The notes: generated by a model from the letters alone, not told the origin. A stretch of DNA of 64,000 bases from Cloeon dipterum (GCF_949628265.1 NC_088787.1:31546844-31610843), one strand, 5' to 3'; counted from the stretch's first letter, positions 49,376-62,327 are shown. Numbers and translations are program-made.

Positions 49376-50122
49376 AAAATTTGCACACAGGAGCAGAAGG
49401 AACGCAGGATTGCCTTTTTTGTACCCAACTCCCGCGCGTTGCACAGCGAGTGATGTCGATTGTATATTTTTATTACGGTGCTCGCCTGCTCGCTCGCAAG
49501 AAATGATCACGTTGTGCGTGTCTGCTACAGAAAGGTTGCGTTTTTATTTTGTTTTAAATGAATTTACCATTAATTTATATACATGAAGGAATATGCAACT
49601 GTTGTGAATCAATGTGGAACCTGAACGATGACTTTTTGACACCATCTCACACACATCATTATTGTTTCTACGGGAGACATTTATTTGTGTCCATTAACCT
49701 TTTCAGAGCAATAAAAAAACAGTTGTCCACGGTTTTAGAACATGACTTGTATTTCTTCCACAAAAAAATTACAAGGTTTTGACTTGAGGGAAGGTAATTG
49801 ATAAAAAAAACTGCCCTGTTGGCAGTTAAATAATTATTGAATTGTGTTTAAAACGTATTAAATTAATTAAATCTACAAATTTTTAGAAAATTTGCATAAT
49901 TAAAAAATTTCCTTTTAAATTGAGTAGTCTGTTTTCTTCGTGTATTACAAGCACAGCCAGAAAAACAAAAAATTTAAAAAAAAATACAGAATTTACTATA
50001 TTTTGTATGTTTCTAATTTTAAATCAATTTGGATTTTGGATATGAATTGATTTTTCCAGATCAATATATATTTTACGAATATTAAAAGCCAAAGAAGAAA
50101 TTTAAATAGTGGTAGTGTGTAT
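49376..50122. other. AT-rich intergenic DNA
   Basis: Nothing was recognised apart from homopolymer runs and an AT-rich stretch with several TTTTAGAAAA-like palindromes. Confidence 0.3.
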
Positions 50123-50480
50123 CACTGGAAATTCATTTTTGACAGTGCCAATCAATTCCTGAGGGTTGAATTAGGTATAGTAGCCGAATCATTTGGTCGA
50201 CGATTCGATACACGAAGTGCCGAGTTTCATTGAAAACGTAAGAACCGTGTCTTTGGCGGTTTTTCGTTTGAACAAGAACGCCTGCGACCAATCCCAGAAG
50301 GCCAGCTCAAGCAAGTGAAATAAACGACAATTAAAATCAGCCATCAATGCCATTAAGGAGAGTGTGCCTTTTGCCGCTTCCAATGGCTGTCGCAGTGGCG
50401 CTGCTGTCTCGATCTATGGCTTTCTTAAAGAGCCAATCAAAAAACTGGCCGTTTCTATGAATATGGTCACAGGCATTCTT
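50123..50480. repeat. Family B MITE, right end eroded
   Basis: It starts CACTGGAAATTCATTTTTGA like the 48937 copy, followed by GTCGACGATTCG, the TTTGGCGG block, GACCAATCCCAGAAGG, and GTGGCGCTGCTGTCTCGATC. The terminal right arm is missing or too diverged to place. Confidence 0.6.
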
Positions 50481-50844
50481 TAGACACTTCATCGCCGATT
50501 ATCTGCTCGTTGTGCCGAACCATTATTGACTGTTTGAGCAAAATTTTCCCTCAGAAAAAAGCGTTTTTGAAAATTCAATCATCTTTCATCTTTCAATGGT
50601 TTATTTACAGTCATTAATTCGATGTCCATCTTTTTTTTATTTTTGGAATAGCCATCTCAAGTAGCCAACCAGATTGTAATTTTCAATTCAACCATCAGTA
50701 AAAATAGTGTGGACATAAATCTCAATCACCCCTCAAGTGGTGACATCATTCTACAATTTCGCTTTTCGCTCCAGTCCTTTTATAATTCACACCCGGAACG
50801 AGCGCCGAGAGGAGGCGCAGTGCTCGCTGCCGGTCAGCCTTGAC

Positions 50845-50970
50845 ATGAGCACGGAGAATAAGAGCGCCCGCCGGTTCAGCGGTTCAGTTGCGAGCCGGCT
50901 GCCAGCTGAAGCACACGCCGAAAGCAAATTTCTCCTCCCTGGCAGGCAGCTGTCTTTGCCAATTTTTCAG
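50845..50970 (+). CDS. Candidate first coding exon of an unidentified gene
   Basis: An ATG at 50845 opens 42 codons that end exactly at a strong donor (TTTTTCAG then GTAAGC, junction after 50970, phase 0). A TATA-like TTTTATAATT lies about 60 bp upstream (50777-50786). The peptide is Ser/Arg/Ala-rich without a recognisable motif. The frame is also open upstream of the ATG, so it could be a non-coding leader. No matching second exon could be fixed; the next splice-bounded block is at 62 kb. Confidence 0.28.
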
Positions 50971-53089
50971 GTAAGCTTCTTCCTTTTGATTTTTATCCGT
51001 GCATTATTTTCCGGAGAGGAAAATCAATAACACAGTCTCTAATTAATGGAATTAATGGTTTCAATTTTTGTGATTAACGAACAGATTTTATTAAAATTTG
51101 ATACATCAGTTGATTTTGTTTAAAATATTTTGATTTTTTTAAATGGAACTTATAATTTAAAATATTTCCTAAATTGTATGGCCAGAAAGAAATAAAAACA
51201 AAAATTTACCTAAAAAGCAATTTTAGCAATCCCTGATCTTATTTTCTTCAATTTTATGCTAAAAAGACAACGGTTTGTCGAATTTTCGTATGCGCATTAT
51301 TAAATGAATATAGTTTACGTTTCGTCGTCAACACCTGGTCTGCTTGTTGCTTGAAAAGGAAGGCTCGTTATTGTGCTTTCGATCCCTCAAGCGCACACCT
51401 GCCTTCGTCTTCTTGGTAAATGTTGGAGCGCTACCCCCTTCTTCCGATGAGAGCTCTTTCATTCAATCGACCCTCTCTGTGTATATATCCACGCATCTCG
51501 CTCAAATGATCACATGCAGGCAGACGCAATTATCGAGAAGCGAGTTGAGTTTGCAATTTTCCCGCTGCTTCATCCTCGTTCGAAACTTTTTGCATTACTA
51601 GAGCGTAGGATGGAATATATTGCTGTGGGAAATTTCCAGAATAGCCTGAGTACTAAACTAGTGATTTATTCCCTAGTAATACCAACGCAATTGGCAGGGG
51701 AAAATAGTAAAAATCGAATAAATCATTAATTTATTTCAACCAAAATAAATTCGTAAAATGCACCTTTTTTACGTTTAAAAAAAGACCCGAACAGGAACCA
51801 GAATAAATTTAAGATCAATGCAAACCATAATTATCTTTAAAATTAATTGTTAGTGATATTTTAAAGCCCAATTATAAATTTTCTCAGAAATTGAAATAAA
51901 TCGATTAATTTTATCAAAGGCTATATAAAAACCAACGAAATTTTAGAAAATTAAGGGAGATTCATCAAATAAAACAAAAATAACGGTATGCAGTTGGTGG
52001 AAATTTCCGATCCGATTTTCGGATATTCTCAGAATGTGGCCTGAAATTCCAAAATTAAATTACAGCTATTTTGCTCACAAGTTCTAGACACTGTTCAACA
52101 ATTAAATTTTAAACATTTTCCCAGTTACAAATATTTTAGTTTCCCCCCCCCCCCCCCCCTTGAGAAACTTTTCAATCAATCGTAATTTTGCTACTATTTT
52201 ACGAGTTTCAGCGGGTTGTTCGCTAACACTACCAATGTCTTATTTCTCCTAATGTGATTTTCTTGACTTTAAATGTTTGTAAAATAATATGACCTGTTTG
52301 GAGAAATAAAAACGAATTGAATTGAATGGAAGGCTCAAAAGTATAAAAGTGCGCTCAATTCCAAAGACCATTGCACCGTTTGGCCTACGATATCAGTGAC
52401 AGTCATGCAGACGTCGCAATTCAATAAATATATATTTATTCATTCCTCTCCCCGCCGCAACGCACACAGAAAAAATAAGGCTCTCGTTTGACGCTCGCGG
52501 CATTTCAATTCGGAAACTTTGGCAGGCGGGCACAATCCACGTTGATTTGCAATTCAAATTGCGTCTCTGCACAACAACGATCCATATTAGCAGGAACACG
52601 TGCATTGGGTGAAAATTTTGTTCGGATGAAGGAAATGGAAAAAAGAGCACGACGTAATCTGCTATTGTTTCATCAATTTCACGTTGCGTATAGTGAATTA
52701 TCACAATCATATAATTCGCGTAGCGCATTGGATCTAGTCCCGCGGGGAAACAGTTTGATGAGACGCATGACACGAGAGAGCGGTGCAATGTGACTCTCGT
52801 GTGATGAAACTCGATACGCGCACGTTGTGTATTTAATTTTTATCAATCGTGCTCACTGTTTGCGCCAAGCCTCATCTGGCCAAGCCTCCAAAGACTTTAC
52901 ATATCTGACTGTTGATGGGAGAAAACGGTAGTTTTTTTTATTCTTCTGATACGTAATTATATAAAATTGCCCATGGCGCATTCTTTTCTTTTGATGTTTA
53001 TTTCATCTCAAGTTTTCAAGGTCTCTAAATCATTTTTTTCTGCTGAGAATTGTCAATAACTAAACGGAAAGATGTTTTATCAAAGGATA
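50971..53089. other. Intergenic or intronic DNA
   Basis: AT-rich with GC-richer islands at about 51330-51600 and 52380-52900. A 17-bp C homopolymer lies at 52143-52159. TATAAAAG occurs at about 52340 without a supported gene behind it. No exon was recognised. Confidence 0.3.
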
Positions 53090-53518
53090 CCTGGAATTTC
53101 ATTTTTAAAAAAGTCAGTCGTTTCCTAGGGGTTTGAATTAGAGAATTAGCCTCGTAAGCCGAATCACTCTGTCGAAAATTAGTTCAAACTTTGGCGGTGT
53201 TTGGTTTGTAGAACGGTGTTTGGCGACCAATATCAGAGATAAGAGCGGTTGTCTCTGATTTGGCGATTAGATCGAGACAGCAGCGCCACAGCGACAGCCA
53301 GAGCAAGCAAGCGACAGGGTAGGACAGCAAGCAGCACTGATTTCTACTGGCTGGCAGCGTTTTTCTGGCTAGGTTTCAAGCGAAAAAATGCTCAAGCATA
53401 ACGGTTTTTATATTTTGGCAGATCGATCGTTTTGAATTTTGAACCGAGAACCGTGAGATTGACTGCTCAACCAAATTTGACTCTCGAAAGTCGATAGGAA
53501 ATTTATACTTCAGCAGTG
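53090..53518. repeat. Family B MITE
   Basis: The left end, CCTGGAATTTCATTTTTAAA, and the right end with AAATTTATACTTCAGCAGTG face each other imperfectly. Inside are AACTTTGGCGG, GATCGAGACAGCAGCGCCAC and AGCGACAGCC, in the family order. Non-coding. Confidence 0.65.
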
Positions 53519-55785
53519 CTACTTTAAATAAAGAATTATTGCTTTACGTGACTTGAAATTTAGATTATTCAAGTAAAATACCAGAAAGATGAAAACTTTC
53601 TAATTTAAACTTTTTGTATCCTGCAAATTGGAATAAACAGCAAAATGGACAAACAATCCTTTGTGATGTTTTGCTATACACAAGGTCCCAATTTGGAATA
53701 AATTTAAGATGAGAAATGACGTTCTCTGGACCTATTTTCTATTTTAAATTTACGTCTCGGTGCACATATTAATTAGCTAAATATAGATCATCGCTCATAT
53801 TTCAATAGCCTAAAATCGAGTCATTTTCACGCCTATATATAGAATTAAAAAAACAAACATTTTTTTAATATAAAAAATTGGTTCTATGGGAGAAATTCTT
53901 CGTGGTAAAATAAAACCTTACATTTCAGTTGGCAGATGAAGGTAAGGAAATAAACTGCGAGGCTGATTTTCTTGGAAAATTAAACATACAATTAAAGAGA
54001 AATGTTAAAAATGGATTATTTCTGTGACCTTGCGGCACCATTCCACTTTCAAACACACGCATTCATTTATTTAAGAAAAAACAACACAGAAATAATGCTT
54101 AACGGTGCTCATTTATCAATCAAATCGAGGCCTTTACCAGGTTGATGAAGAATTAAAATAATTCTGAAGCAAAAAACGTCAATTTGTATAATGATATTTT
54201 TCTCGCACTACTTGCGCTTTTCCTCATCTGACGCAGGCAGGCACGCCGCGGTATTTTTTGCCCGTCTCCGGATTTTCCGCGAACAGCCCATTAGACGAGA
54301 GAGGCCAGGCGTCTGCTGCTTTTTACGAGCAGCCAAACGATCTCTTTTATGTTTTGATAACAGAGAGGCTGCGCGCTTCTTCATTCCGCGACAGCACCGA
54401 AATTCAATTAGGCCCGAGCACAATGCGCCACTGTCCTTCTCCCATGATTAATCTCGGTTTTTGCACTCGTGCGGTTCAGTCATTTTTAAAAATTGGTTCG
54501 CGCCCCGCGACAAAAACACGGCGGCGCGGCGGACTGGAAATATATTCGGAGAGCCGCCAATTGAATTAGAACCGAACGGAAAGGGCAATTTGCGTCTCGT
54601 CCCGAAAATAGAGCCTTTTCATTTGATTTGCAACGGCGGAAGGGCCCAATATTTTGCTAAAAATCTTAAATAAATTTTCTTCTATTGCCACCCCATTTTA
54701 ATCAGAAATTCATCGTCGGTGCATGACATTTTAGTTAAATCAAAGGGATGAATTTTATGTATATTCCGACCCCTTTCGATTTCACCCCTTCAAAAACCAC
54801 CTCTTTGTTTACGGATATTTTCTTCAAACAAATAAATCAACCTTTGGACTGATTTTGTTCAGCCATTCGATGCCCACCCCTGAAACATTTTTGGTGCCTT
54901 TTCTCTTGTTTTTTTTTCATAATTTGTCCCATTTCAACGCCCAAAATAAATTTCATGCTAACCAATAGCAATTTCAACCCTAATTCATTCCCTCAAAACC
55001 TATACATTGAAAGAATTTTTTATTTTTATTTATTTTCATCATGATTTTTAACCACTTTTCAACCAAAAAAATGCATTGGTAGAGCCTGGACTGATTTTAT
55101 TGAACGCATCAACCCCTAAGCATTTTTTGGACTTCAATATTGGTGAAAAGAAATTCTGTCAGAGAATATGAAGTTTAAAAAAATATTTTTCATAAGATTA
55201 TCAGCCCTACAGCCGAGGCTATATAAATTAACAATGAAGTTGAAACTCAAACGAAAGGGCAGACGAAATTTTCTTTGTGCGACTCGAAGAATGCGAAGAA
55301 ATTGTGGCTGCCAAGTGGTTGTGTGTTGAAATATTCATGGCTGAGAAAGAGAAAGAATTCGCCACCGCGGGCTCTTATTATTTCAAGCCTCCGGCTGTTT
55401 CGTCTCCACTGAAGTGACACACACCTGATTGTGAATTTTCTCAGCCGCTTACAAAACTTCGTAACGCAGCGCTCAATCGAGTTCATTGATTTGGGTTTCC
55501 CGGCGGCGAGCCCCGACCGGACGCAGGCAAATATCGACACATTTTTTCGCCCTTGGATTTGCAAACATGCAGAAATGGCGTGCTGAGAGGTGTGCCTGCT
55601 GCCTGCACTGCACTTACATAGACATCATAGCCTTCCGCGTATAGCAGGCAACAATCAATATGCCAGGGCTGCTATATGCATTCGAGACACTGACTGCCTC
55701 TTCACCACACAAACCACACGACTCTATTTTAGATCAAAGCCGCGGCTGCATGATTAATCTGTATCTATTCTTGGCTTCTTAGCCG
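53519..55785. other. Intergenic or intronic DNA
   Basis: AT-rich with GC-richer islands at 54190-54620 and 55240-55760. The stretch 54700-55110 contains repeated phrases such as GAATTTTATG and CACCCCTGAAACATTTTTGG that look like an old repeat, but I found no partner copy in the window. No gene is supported. Confidence 0.3.
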
Positions 55786-55789
55786 CTTC

Positions 55790-56165
55790 AGATATTATAA
55801 CCTTTGCAGACATTTGTGAAATCAGGGGAATACATTTTTTTTTTTAATTTGAGATATAATCGGCTTAAAAGTTTGCATGTTAATATCTCTACTGCAAAAT
55901 AATTACGATTTATTTCATTATTTGAGGCATTTTTACTAAAAAAAAATCGCACACCCATGGGATAGATCGCGATGAGAGGGATCGAAATCAAGCAAAAAAA
56001 TCATTTGCAACACGAGCAATTTGGAAAAATCAGAAATTTAACTGTTCCTCGGTCCTGATTTGAGATATTTTGTATAATATATATGTGTGTGTGTCTACAT
56101 CTCATTTTTTAAATTATTTAATTTAATTTTAATTAAATAAATAATTTAATTAATTTATAATCAAG
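55790..56165 (+). repeat. Fragment related to family C
   Basis: The block CGCACACCCATGGGATAGAT with GAAATCAAGCAAAA and GAAATTTAACTGTT corresponds to 22750-22880 beside the family C copy in the CCHamide-2 intron. A short (TG)n and AT-rich palindrome follow. Confidence 0.4.
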
Positions 56166-56169
56166 AGCT

Positions 56170-56660
56170 GTTTAACATCGTATGAAACCATTTTGAAACT
56201 CTTTGTTTTGAAATAAAATAGGATTTCAAGCAAGGAAGCAGTCAATTTGAAAAGCACGTTAACTTTCATTTCCCCATAGTTAATAATGATTTGTCTTTGT
56301 TTTGCATAAAACTTAAAAATTTAAAAAAGATAAAAATTAGTAGAAACTTTGTGGAAATGAAAGTAAGCGTGCTTTTCAAATGGTTAAAGACTGTCTCCTT
56401 ACTTGAAATCTTATTTTTTTTACAACAAAGAGTTTCAAAGAAGGATTCATATACGCTGTTGAACAGATCTCGACGAGGGGAATCGAAATCTAACAAGAAA
56501 AAGTGGTCAAGCGATGTAAAATTTAGAGAAAATTTTGACTTTTTTTTCTGAATATAGCAATGTCCTTTTCGATTATTGAAAATTGTAAAACAAATTGTTT
56601 ATATAGATCAGCTGCTTATTGCATCCAACAATTCGAATAATTGATCTACTTCGGGATGAA
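56170..56660 (+). repeat. Family C repeat copy
   Basis: It contains CTTTTCAAATGGTTAAAGAC, TGTCTCCTTACTTGAAATC, AAAGAGTTTCAAAGAAGG, AGATCTCGACGAGGGGAATC and GATCAGCTGCTTATTGCATC in family order. It also begins with an inverted partial repeat of its own 5' part (GAAAAGCACGTTAACTTTCA near 56248 faces GAAAGTAAGCGTGCTTTTCA near 56358), so it folds back. Confidence 0.6.
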
Positions 56661-57518
56661 ATTCATTGCCAATAGAAAGGAATTAGACCTCATAGACAGA
56701 AGGATGAGTCTCTGATTGCATTTCTAGCCTATAACGACATTCACGACTGCATTTTCTCTTCAGCCAATTGACCTGCATTTGCATTGGATCTCGATGTCAC
56801 CCGTGTGTAATTGATTGCAAATGAATGCAATATAGTTTCTCTCCGCGTACACAATTATGCCGACTTGGGGCTGTCCAAAATACGGGCGTGTCGGCTGCGC
56901 GTCGAGTCAACGACCGCTCTATTCGTACGCGCAAACAAAGTTAAAAAGTTTTGCAATTATATCGACACCCCGTGACAGCCGTTCTGCTTTTCAGGGAAAT
57001 TCAGTCTAGTGGTTTTTGGAAAGGCTCTTTGAGCGCGAGCGGCTGCTGAGTAAACAAGCAGAAAGCGCGCGTTGCGTTGCGTGTGCAGACGGCCGAAATT
57101 GATTTTTGCCTCTCGTGTGCGGCGCGCCGGCCGTTTCTTTCCACATACACACACACGAGAGTGGCGCAGTTCTTAAAAAATTTTGACCCGCGTGCCAGTG
57201 CGAAATAAATACGAATTTACGGCGAGCGGCCAGCCCTCCAGGAATTGCGGCGGTTGTTGTATTTTTTCCCCTGCTGAATATGGTTCGCGAAAACGAGTTA
57301 CGGACGGTGAGTCAGAGCAGCAGGACAAACTCGTAGCGCAAATTACCTTTTTCAATGCGGCAATGGTGTACGCGAAACTGCTCATGGAAATTAATTTTAT
57401 TGCGTGAGCACGACGGAGCGGAAATTATGTTCATTCGGCTCTTCATGCGAATTCCACGCCCTGTTGTCGCCTCTATTTCAGCGTTTGAGACGCACTTGCC
57501 CGATTCAACGAGCCAAAG
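56661..57518. other. GC-richer island, no gene recognised
   Basis: The stretch from 56740 to 57500 is CpG-rich relative to its surroundings, with GCGCGCC-type motifs. ORFs are open on both strands and lack supporting splice sites or motifs. It could be a cis-regulatory block. Confidence 0.3.
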
Positions 57519-57778
57519 CACTGGAATTTGAGTTTTATCAATTTGTGCGAGGTTTAAATCAGGATGAGCAGCCGAATCCGAATCACTCTATCGAAAACTC
57601 GACACGACGTGCCAAAAATCTAGCGAAAAATGCCAAATTAAAGGACCCCGGCGACCAATCAGAGAAGCGAGTGGTTCTCTATTTTTGGCCAGATCGAGAC
57701 AGCAGCGCCACAGCGACAGCTACCGCAAGCAACAAGAAGGCAAATTTAGCCAGCCTTGTATGGCTACTGCTGCGTTGA
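57519..57778. repeat. Family B MITE, truncated on the right
   Basis: It starts CACTGGAATTTGAGTTTTAT and contains GCGACCAATCAGAGAAGCGA and the invariant GATCGAGACAGCAGCGCCAC(AGCGACAGC) core, then breaks off before the mirrored half. It abuts a family A arm at about 57796. The ORF running through it is a by-product. Confidence 0.6.
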
Positions 57779-57795
57779 ATGCAAACCAAATCTAA

Positions 57796-58110
57796 GGTCA
57801 CTAATGGTCATTTTCGATCATTTCCGGGTGTTTTTTTGAGATTTTGAAAACCAGCTCCACACTTTAAAAATCAGAAACGCACCTATGAAAATTTCAAGTT
57901 GGTTTTCAGCTTCCTTTTTGAGAAATTCAATTTTGAATATCGAAAAACGCAAAATTTTCAATTTTTGATAATGTTTGTGAGCGCCAAATCTCGTGTTTTA
58001 ATGGTCAGAAATGCACAAACTGCACGCCATTTGACTTGGCTTTTGCGACTTCCCCTGGAGATCTGAATGATTTTTGGGGGTCACCCCTGAACCCTAATTA
58101 GCCATAATTT
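57796..58110 (+). repeat. Family A repeat arm, single
   Basis: The block order matches the left arm of the 10892-12897 element: an AGGTCACTAATGGTCA start, a GTGTTTTTTTGAGATTTTGA-like block, GCGCCAAATCTCGTGTTTTA, AATGGTCAGAAATGCACAAA, then CTTCCCCTGGAGATCTGAAT and GCCATAATTTCATCCC. No facing arm is nearby. Confidence 0.6.
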
Positions 58111-58699
58111 CATCCCGTGTCGAATTTTTGTTTTATAACTGGAATTTGGAAATTTGAAACTCCTGTATTGAAAACAGGAAGAGGGAAGCAGAATGATAAT
58201 TTAAACAATAAAACCGTCTCATTTTGTAGCTCAATTGTGTTGAAAAATCCTGCTGAAAGATGCAATCTCAGAGAGATTTGGTTTTTAAAATTACTAATAT
58301 ACAAAATAACTTAAACTAATTTTCCTTCCATACTTTTTATGTTTCAAAAGAGAATCTTAATTTTAATAGAGCGTTTTATATTTAGGTTAAATTCGACCGA
58401 AGAGACTTTCGTCGTATCTTGAGACTAATAATCAGAAAGACCATTTTCCTTTTTGTTCTACGTGCGGTTGCGGTCGCGCGACTGGAAATATCATACGAGT
58501 GTAATTGGCCGGCATTGAATCTGAGACTTTGCTTTGATCCAAGGTGCAGCCTGCGTTCTCGATTGCGCGCATTCATAATTAATTTATGCTCATAGTATGA
58601 GAGAGCAATTGAATTTCACACTGCAATTGGTCATTCAATACGGTAATACACACTTTGCTGCCCCAGAAAAATTATTGGAATTGAGTTCATGCAGACGAG
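58111..58699. other. Intergenic or intronic DNA
   Basis: Nothing was recognised. A small GC-richer patch lies at 58430-58600. Confidence 0.3.
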
Positions 58700-59180
58700 G
58701 TATAACAATAAAACATATCTATTGAAAATCACGATTTATTTCCATCAGGAGGAAAATTTAGCTACTAATTATTTGAATTGTTGGATTTAATAGGCAGTTG
58801 ATCGATAAACAATTTTGATTCAAAATTTTGCAATAATCAGATATGACCTTGCTACAGTTAAAATTAAAAAATTTCAGATTTTCTCCAAAATTTTCAGCGC
58901 TCGACCACATTTTCTTGGCAGATAGATTTATATTCCTCTTGTCAAGATCTGTCCAACAGCGTTTAGGGAAAATCGTAGTTGCGTGGAATAAAATATAGGA
59001 TTTATTTCAAGAAAGGAGACAGTCCTCGCCGTTTGAAAAGCATTATAACTTTGTAGCCACATTTCTCATAAATTTAGAATGCTACTCAAGTCAATTTTGG
59101 TTTAAACTGAATCCTATGGGACGAGTTTATTCATTTTCCAGGATTTCTAGCAGTGTCTTATCCTCTTTAAATACATATTT
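58700..59180 (-). repeat. Family C repeat copy, minus orientation
   Basis: Read on the minus strand it gives GGACTGTCTCCTTTCTTGAA, AGATCTTGACAAGAGGAATA, AATCTGCCAAGAAAATGTGG, AAGGTCATATCTGA and GTTTATCGATCAACTGCCTA. Its far end matches 13990-14150, making these two copies the most complete pair of the family. Confidence 0.7.
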
Positions 59181-59860
59181 TTAGTCATTCCAATCCTAGA
59201 TATTCAATTTCCTGGCTATTATTGATTGAAAACTAATTCGCATCTGTCGAAGCATCGCCTTTCATGTTGCGATGCAGCCAGCTTACACACGAATTGATTT
59301 TGCCTGAATTATACCGATAACCCCTTTTCACCCCAACTTGGCGGCGCGGGTGGGTCTCGTGTCACGTTCCTGCGGCGCTGCGATTTCCGAATCCGGTTAG
59401 CTGCACAAAGTTAGTTGTTTGTTGTCGAGGTCAACGGCGCCAGCGAACGAGCGGGAGAGCCGGGGGTGAAACAGGTGGTGCGCACAACCCTTTTGTTGCC
59501 CGTCTGCCCGCGACTTGACCCACATCGCCGCTGGCTGCCAGGCCGCAAGAACCCTTTGATCTGCCGCGGATTACGCAACAGTCCCGTGCGAAGAAAGCGC
59601 GCGAACAGGGGGTAATGTGAATATATGCATCGTCGCATCGAGGCAATTAACTCTCGCACGTGCCCACCCGGCAAGTGCCCACTCTATACTTGACATGATA
59701 TTTCGCACTCGCGCGAGCATGTAGGCTGCGCCACAATAGCAACGGGGAAATTTAATTTATGACTGATTATGCCAGGAGAGATACATAGTTCTGGATTGAG
59801 CGCAAAAGGATCATGTTGGAAATATTTTTAATGAAACTAGACACCATTTGAACAAAAAAA
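59181..59860. other. Intergenic DNA with a GC-rich island
   Basis: The stretch at 59320-59720 is GC-rich with ORFs open on both strands and no recognisable motif. A 14-bp A run closes the region at 59855-59868. Confidence 0.3.
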
Positions 59861-59869
59861 AAAAAAAAC

Positions 59870-61150
59870 CGACATTCCAATATTTGCGGGTTTTACAATT
59901 GAATTTCGAGTTTTGGAATTTTTTAATTTTCTACAAATCGGTTTAAACTGACGTAGCACAAAAATTTGGATACCGTTGATCTCGTCTTATCTAAAAGAAC
60001 CATTCTCCAGTAAACCTTAAAGTGGTAGATCAAAGGTCAAGGTTAATAAAACTAAATTTCCGAAATGGAACTCAAATTTGAAAATGAATGTGTTGAAATT
60101 GATTAATTTTGATATTTCCATTTTGTATGGCGTAGAAAATTATGTTAGATGAATCAAAGTCTTGAACAGTTCAATGTGTTTTACCTGTTTTACTTTAATT
60201 AAAAAATAAAAAATTGGTGCTTTTACGTGTATTCAAAACGGGTTTGCGCGCCAAAATCTCAGCTCCTAATTATCGGATTTTTAAAAACCGCACACCACTA
60301 GACAAGTCTCAACCACCCCCAGACAGCCAAACCCGTCTAAGAAAGAGTGCTAACTCTTCAACTCTCCATTTTTAAATTTCTAGTCGTTTGACGAATTTTA
60401 TTATTTATCGCCCTAAAATTACTTCGGTACATCGTAAGACTTGAAGACGAGTAAAATGATATGCAGTTTTTGTAAGTTTGACTCTTAGAACCTGAGATTT
60501 AGTTGACACACTGTTCTATGATGGACGAAAGAAAAATAAATTATTCACCAAAACTCGGCTTCTTAAGCGTCAGATTTGCAAAATTTGCACGCCGTTCGAC
60601 TCGTCGTGACCTCCTCTAGATAGTTGGAGTACCAGGAGTATCAACCCCTTCAGCTCCTATTCAACCCAATAAAATGAACAATACCTTTTTCAGCATGAAT
60701 TTACTCAGTGCGATATTTTTCCATTCTACGTGGAGTTGAAATGGGGTTGGCACACTTCAGCTATCTAGGGAGGGTCATGACGATTCGAGTGGTGTGCAGC
60801 TTTTGTGAATCTGATAATTATAAACCCAGATCTGCTGATAAACGGTTGTTTTTTCGGAGACCATACAGCATAATTAAAATCAGTGTGAAAGCTAAATCTC
60901 GAATTCCAAGAGTCAAATTTACGAAAACTGCATATTGTCCACTTCGTATTCACGTCCCGTGATCAACTGAAGTGATTTCAGGGTGATAAAAACTGAATTC
61001 CGTTGCACAGTGAGGTGCAACAACAAAAATTTACAAAATATTACGTGTTTTTGGAGGTGTAAAAATTGATTACAGGGTTGACACACTCAGAATACTTCGG
61101 ATATCTAGGGTATGTTGAGAGTAGTCTAGTGGTGTTTGGTTTTTTAACCG
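59870..61150. repeat. Family A repeat, compound copy
   Basis: The stretch at 59880-60350 matches 4790-5290 in order (TATTTGCGGGTTTTAC, CTCGTCTTATCTA, AAAGTGGTAGATC, AGGTCA at 60034-60039 followed by AGGTTA, CGCCAAAATCTCAGCTCC). Further inverted core modules follow: CGTTCGACTCGTCGTGACCT at about 60592, AGCTATCTAGGGAGGGTCAT at about 60760, and TATCTAGGGTATGTTGAGAG at about 61101. This looks like nested or rearranged copies. No transposase was seen. Confidence 0.55.
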
Positions 61151-62036
61151 GGCGAGTAAATTTTTTGAAACCTGAAAAAGTACAGATTTTGTATTTTGTT
61201 ATTACTCCTCAACCTGGATTTATTAAAAAATATAGGTAAAACGCTATTCAAGATTTCAACGATTCTAACCTATTTTTAGCACTATGGACTGATGATTTTT
61301 TTTACAAAATAGTGACTAAATAAAACGCGTGTCTCGTGAATTGTCAGTTGGAATCAAAGGCACTCTTCCGATTTTGGTTGATCACGAAAAGGGGCGCTGA
61401 ATTATTAGATCAATTTAAGAGCCTCTGTTTACCAAAAGAATTCATTAAATACAGTTTCACAAGGGTAAAATCTTGAAAGCGAGTTTTTACATTCACATGG
61501 AAAAAATGATTTAAATAATTTCCTCGTAGCTCAATCTTGAATTAAATTTCGAGCCTTTGAGACGGATGTGTGTCTTTATTAAAACTGCAAGCATAAATAA
61601 TTTTTGGCGTAATGCAAAAACCTCTATTTTCACTGGTATTCGGTCCTTGCCTTGCGGTCGCACTCTCCCATTTCCGCGTCGTAACCGTTGTGAAAGGATT
61701 GGAGAAAAATCCCACAACAAAAGCGCGGCATAAGTGAAATAATCGACGAGAGTCAAGACTGAATATCAAATTTTATTTCCCGAGAGAATATTATGAGATT
61801 CGGTCGATGCGCACACACACACACGGCAGCAATCTTTGTTTTCACACTCACTGCATTATTCATGTCATTGTCGGCATTTATATTTAAATGCGTGTGACGC
61901 GCTGCTGGCAAGAAAGAGAAAAAAATAACCCACTCGGCATGCAGAACCGGTTTTCAATTTGCGTGCACACCAGGGTGTTTATTGATTTTCATATCGCAAT
62001 CCGTGCTTGACTTTCTCGATTTGTGTGTGTCGGCAG
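61151..62036. other. Intergenic or intronic DNA
   Basis: AT-rich, then GC-richer from 61560. A short (CA)n lies at about 61811-61823. No gene is supported. Confidence 0.3.
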
Positions 62037-62327
62037 ATCGTCCTGAGAGCGGAAGGCAGGCAGCGTGGCGGCGTCGACAATAATTCAGGCTTGCAGCCCC
62101 CTGCTCGAGGACCTGGGAGGCTGGCTCGTCTTCGGATGGATCAACAGCAAACACTCGTTCGAATCCCCGGCCAGTAAGCGTATTTGCATTTTTAATCTGC
62201 AGTCTTTATGTTAACCTTTTTGTTTTGTTCCCACTCCTTTTTAGATAATAGTTGACCCAGTTTTGAAAATTGTGGACGTTCCGTGCTTTTTGGTTTTTAT
62301 TCCTTGTGGCGTCACAAATGGCAACTG
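62037..62327 (+). other. Two candidate 5' exons with a possible start codon
   Basis: The first block (62037-62173) lies between GTCGGCAG and a consensus donor GTAAGC. The second (62245-62327) lies between CCACTCCTTTTTAG and GTGAGT. All four junction signals look good. The second block ends with CACAAATGGCAACTG, an ATG (62318) in a favourable context ten bases before the donor. A model of a leader exon plus an exon that carries the start codon is therefore possible, with the rest of the gene beyond the window. The frame that would cross both blocks has a stop upstream and no other ATG. Confidence 0.3.

Noticed and set aside
52340-52380. TATAAAAG promoter-like site
   Set aside because: It is a good TATA motif, but no coding exon or splice donor in a sensible position follows.
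57404-57778. 124-codon ORF
   Set aside because: Most of it is the truncated family B MITE at 57519-57778, with no motif.
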